Source: Pseudonocardiales bacterium
Lineage (GTDB): Bacteria > Actinomycetota > Actinomycetes > Mycobacteriales > Jatrophihabitantaceae
Direction: 5' to 3'
NCBI GenBank assembly: GCA_030840415.1
Contig: JAVEEO010000344.1
Location: forward strand, 1-8,863
DNA length: 8,863 nt
Below the pieces are notes generated by a model. The model had not been told where the DNA came from. It saw nothing but the letters and a program-made list of their open reading frames with translations, and made no database searches. Positions within the stretch are counted from its first letter, which is position 1. Each line of letters begins with the position of its first letter. Shown here in pieces: positions 8,750 through 8,863 of the stretch. Made by a program: the position numbers and the translations under genes.

Positions 8750-8863
8750 GCCGAGCGGCGGGCTGCTCTCTGACCGGCATCGACCACCCGGGCCGGCACC
8801 GGCGGGTCGCCCGGCGGGCTGAGGTACGTTGCAAGCCGGCTCAGCAGCAGCCGCCTACCGCCG

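Larger units (their letters stand above)
8638..8863. other. Upstream region of glgX, no gene supported
   Basis: These 226 bases hold the glgX ribosome binding site, the 15-mer also found before treZ (8678-8692), a possible -10 box (8744-8749) and GC-rich short inverted repeats near 8790-8820. One minus-strand frame stays open from the right edge to a stop near 8672 but its translation is Arg/Ala-rich and not recognisable, so I do not call it the end of an upstream gene. Confidence 0.6.

Overview
The window is about 70% GC by eye and carries five genes, all on the minus strand, with no gene supported on the plus strand. The protein sequences most resemble actinobacterial (mycobacteria-like) trehalose and alpha-glucan enzymes, and the ribosome binding sites are purine-rich GAGG types. 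The source is therefore most likely a high-GC actinobacterium; I cannot place the genus.

In transcription order (right to left) the layout is: a leader of about 226 bases (8638-8863); glgX/treX, glycogen debranching enzyme (8637-6517); treY, maltooligosyltrehalose synthase (6520-4199), overlapping glgX by ATGA; a 176-base gap with a 16-bp tandem repeat and two short hairpins; treZ, maltooligosyltrehalose trehalohydrolase (4022-2205); a 188-base gap with several palindromes; treS, trehalose synthase (2016-208, GTG start); and the 5' end of a maltokinase gene mak/pep2 (211 to the window edge), overlapping treS by ATGA.

The genes form one metabolic unit. GlgX/TreX cuts alpha-1,6 branches from glycogen to give linear maltodextrins. 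TreY turns the reducing end into a trehalose unit and TreZ releases free trehalose. TreS interconverts trehalose and maltose, and Mak phosphorylates maltose to maltose-1-phosphate, the donor used by GlgE to extend alpha-glucan. The locus thus joins the glycogen-to-trehalose route and the trehalose-to-glucan (GlgE) route. The rest of mak, and possibly glgE and glgB, would lie beyond base 1.

All four complete enzymes belong to family GH13 and keep the Asp/Glu/Asp catalytic triad, so none looks broken. The enzymes are well known. The less ordinary material is in the gaps: the 16-bp repeat that begins on the treY stop codon, a near-identical 15-mer upstream of both glgX and treZ, palindromes upstream of treS, and an in-frame 9-bp repeat near the end of treZ. 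I saw no tRNA, rRNA, CRISPR array, insertion sequence or undescribed multi-gene system.
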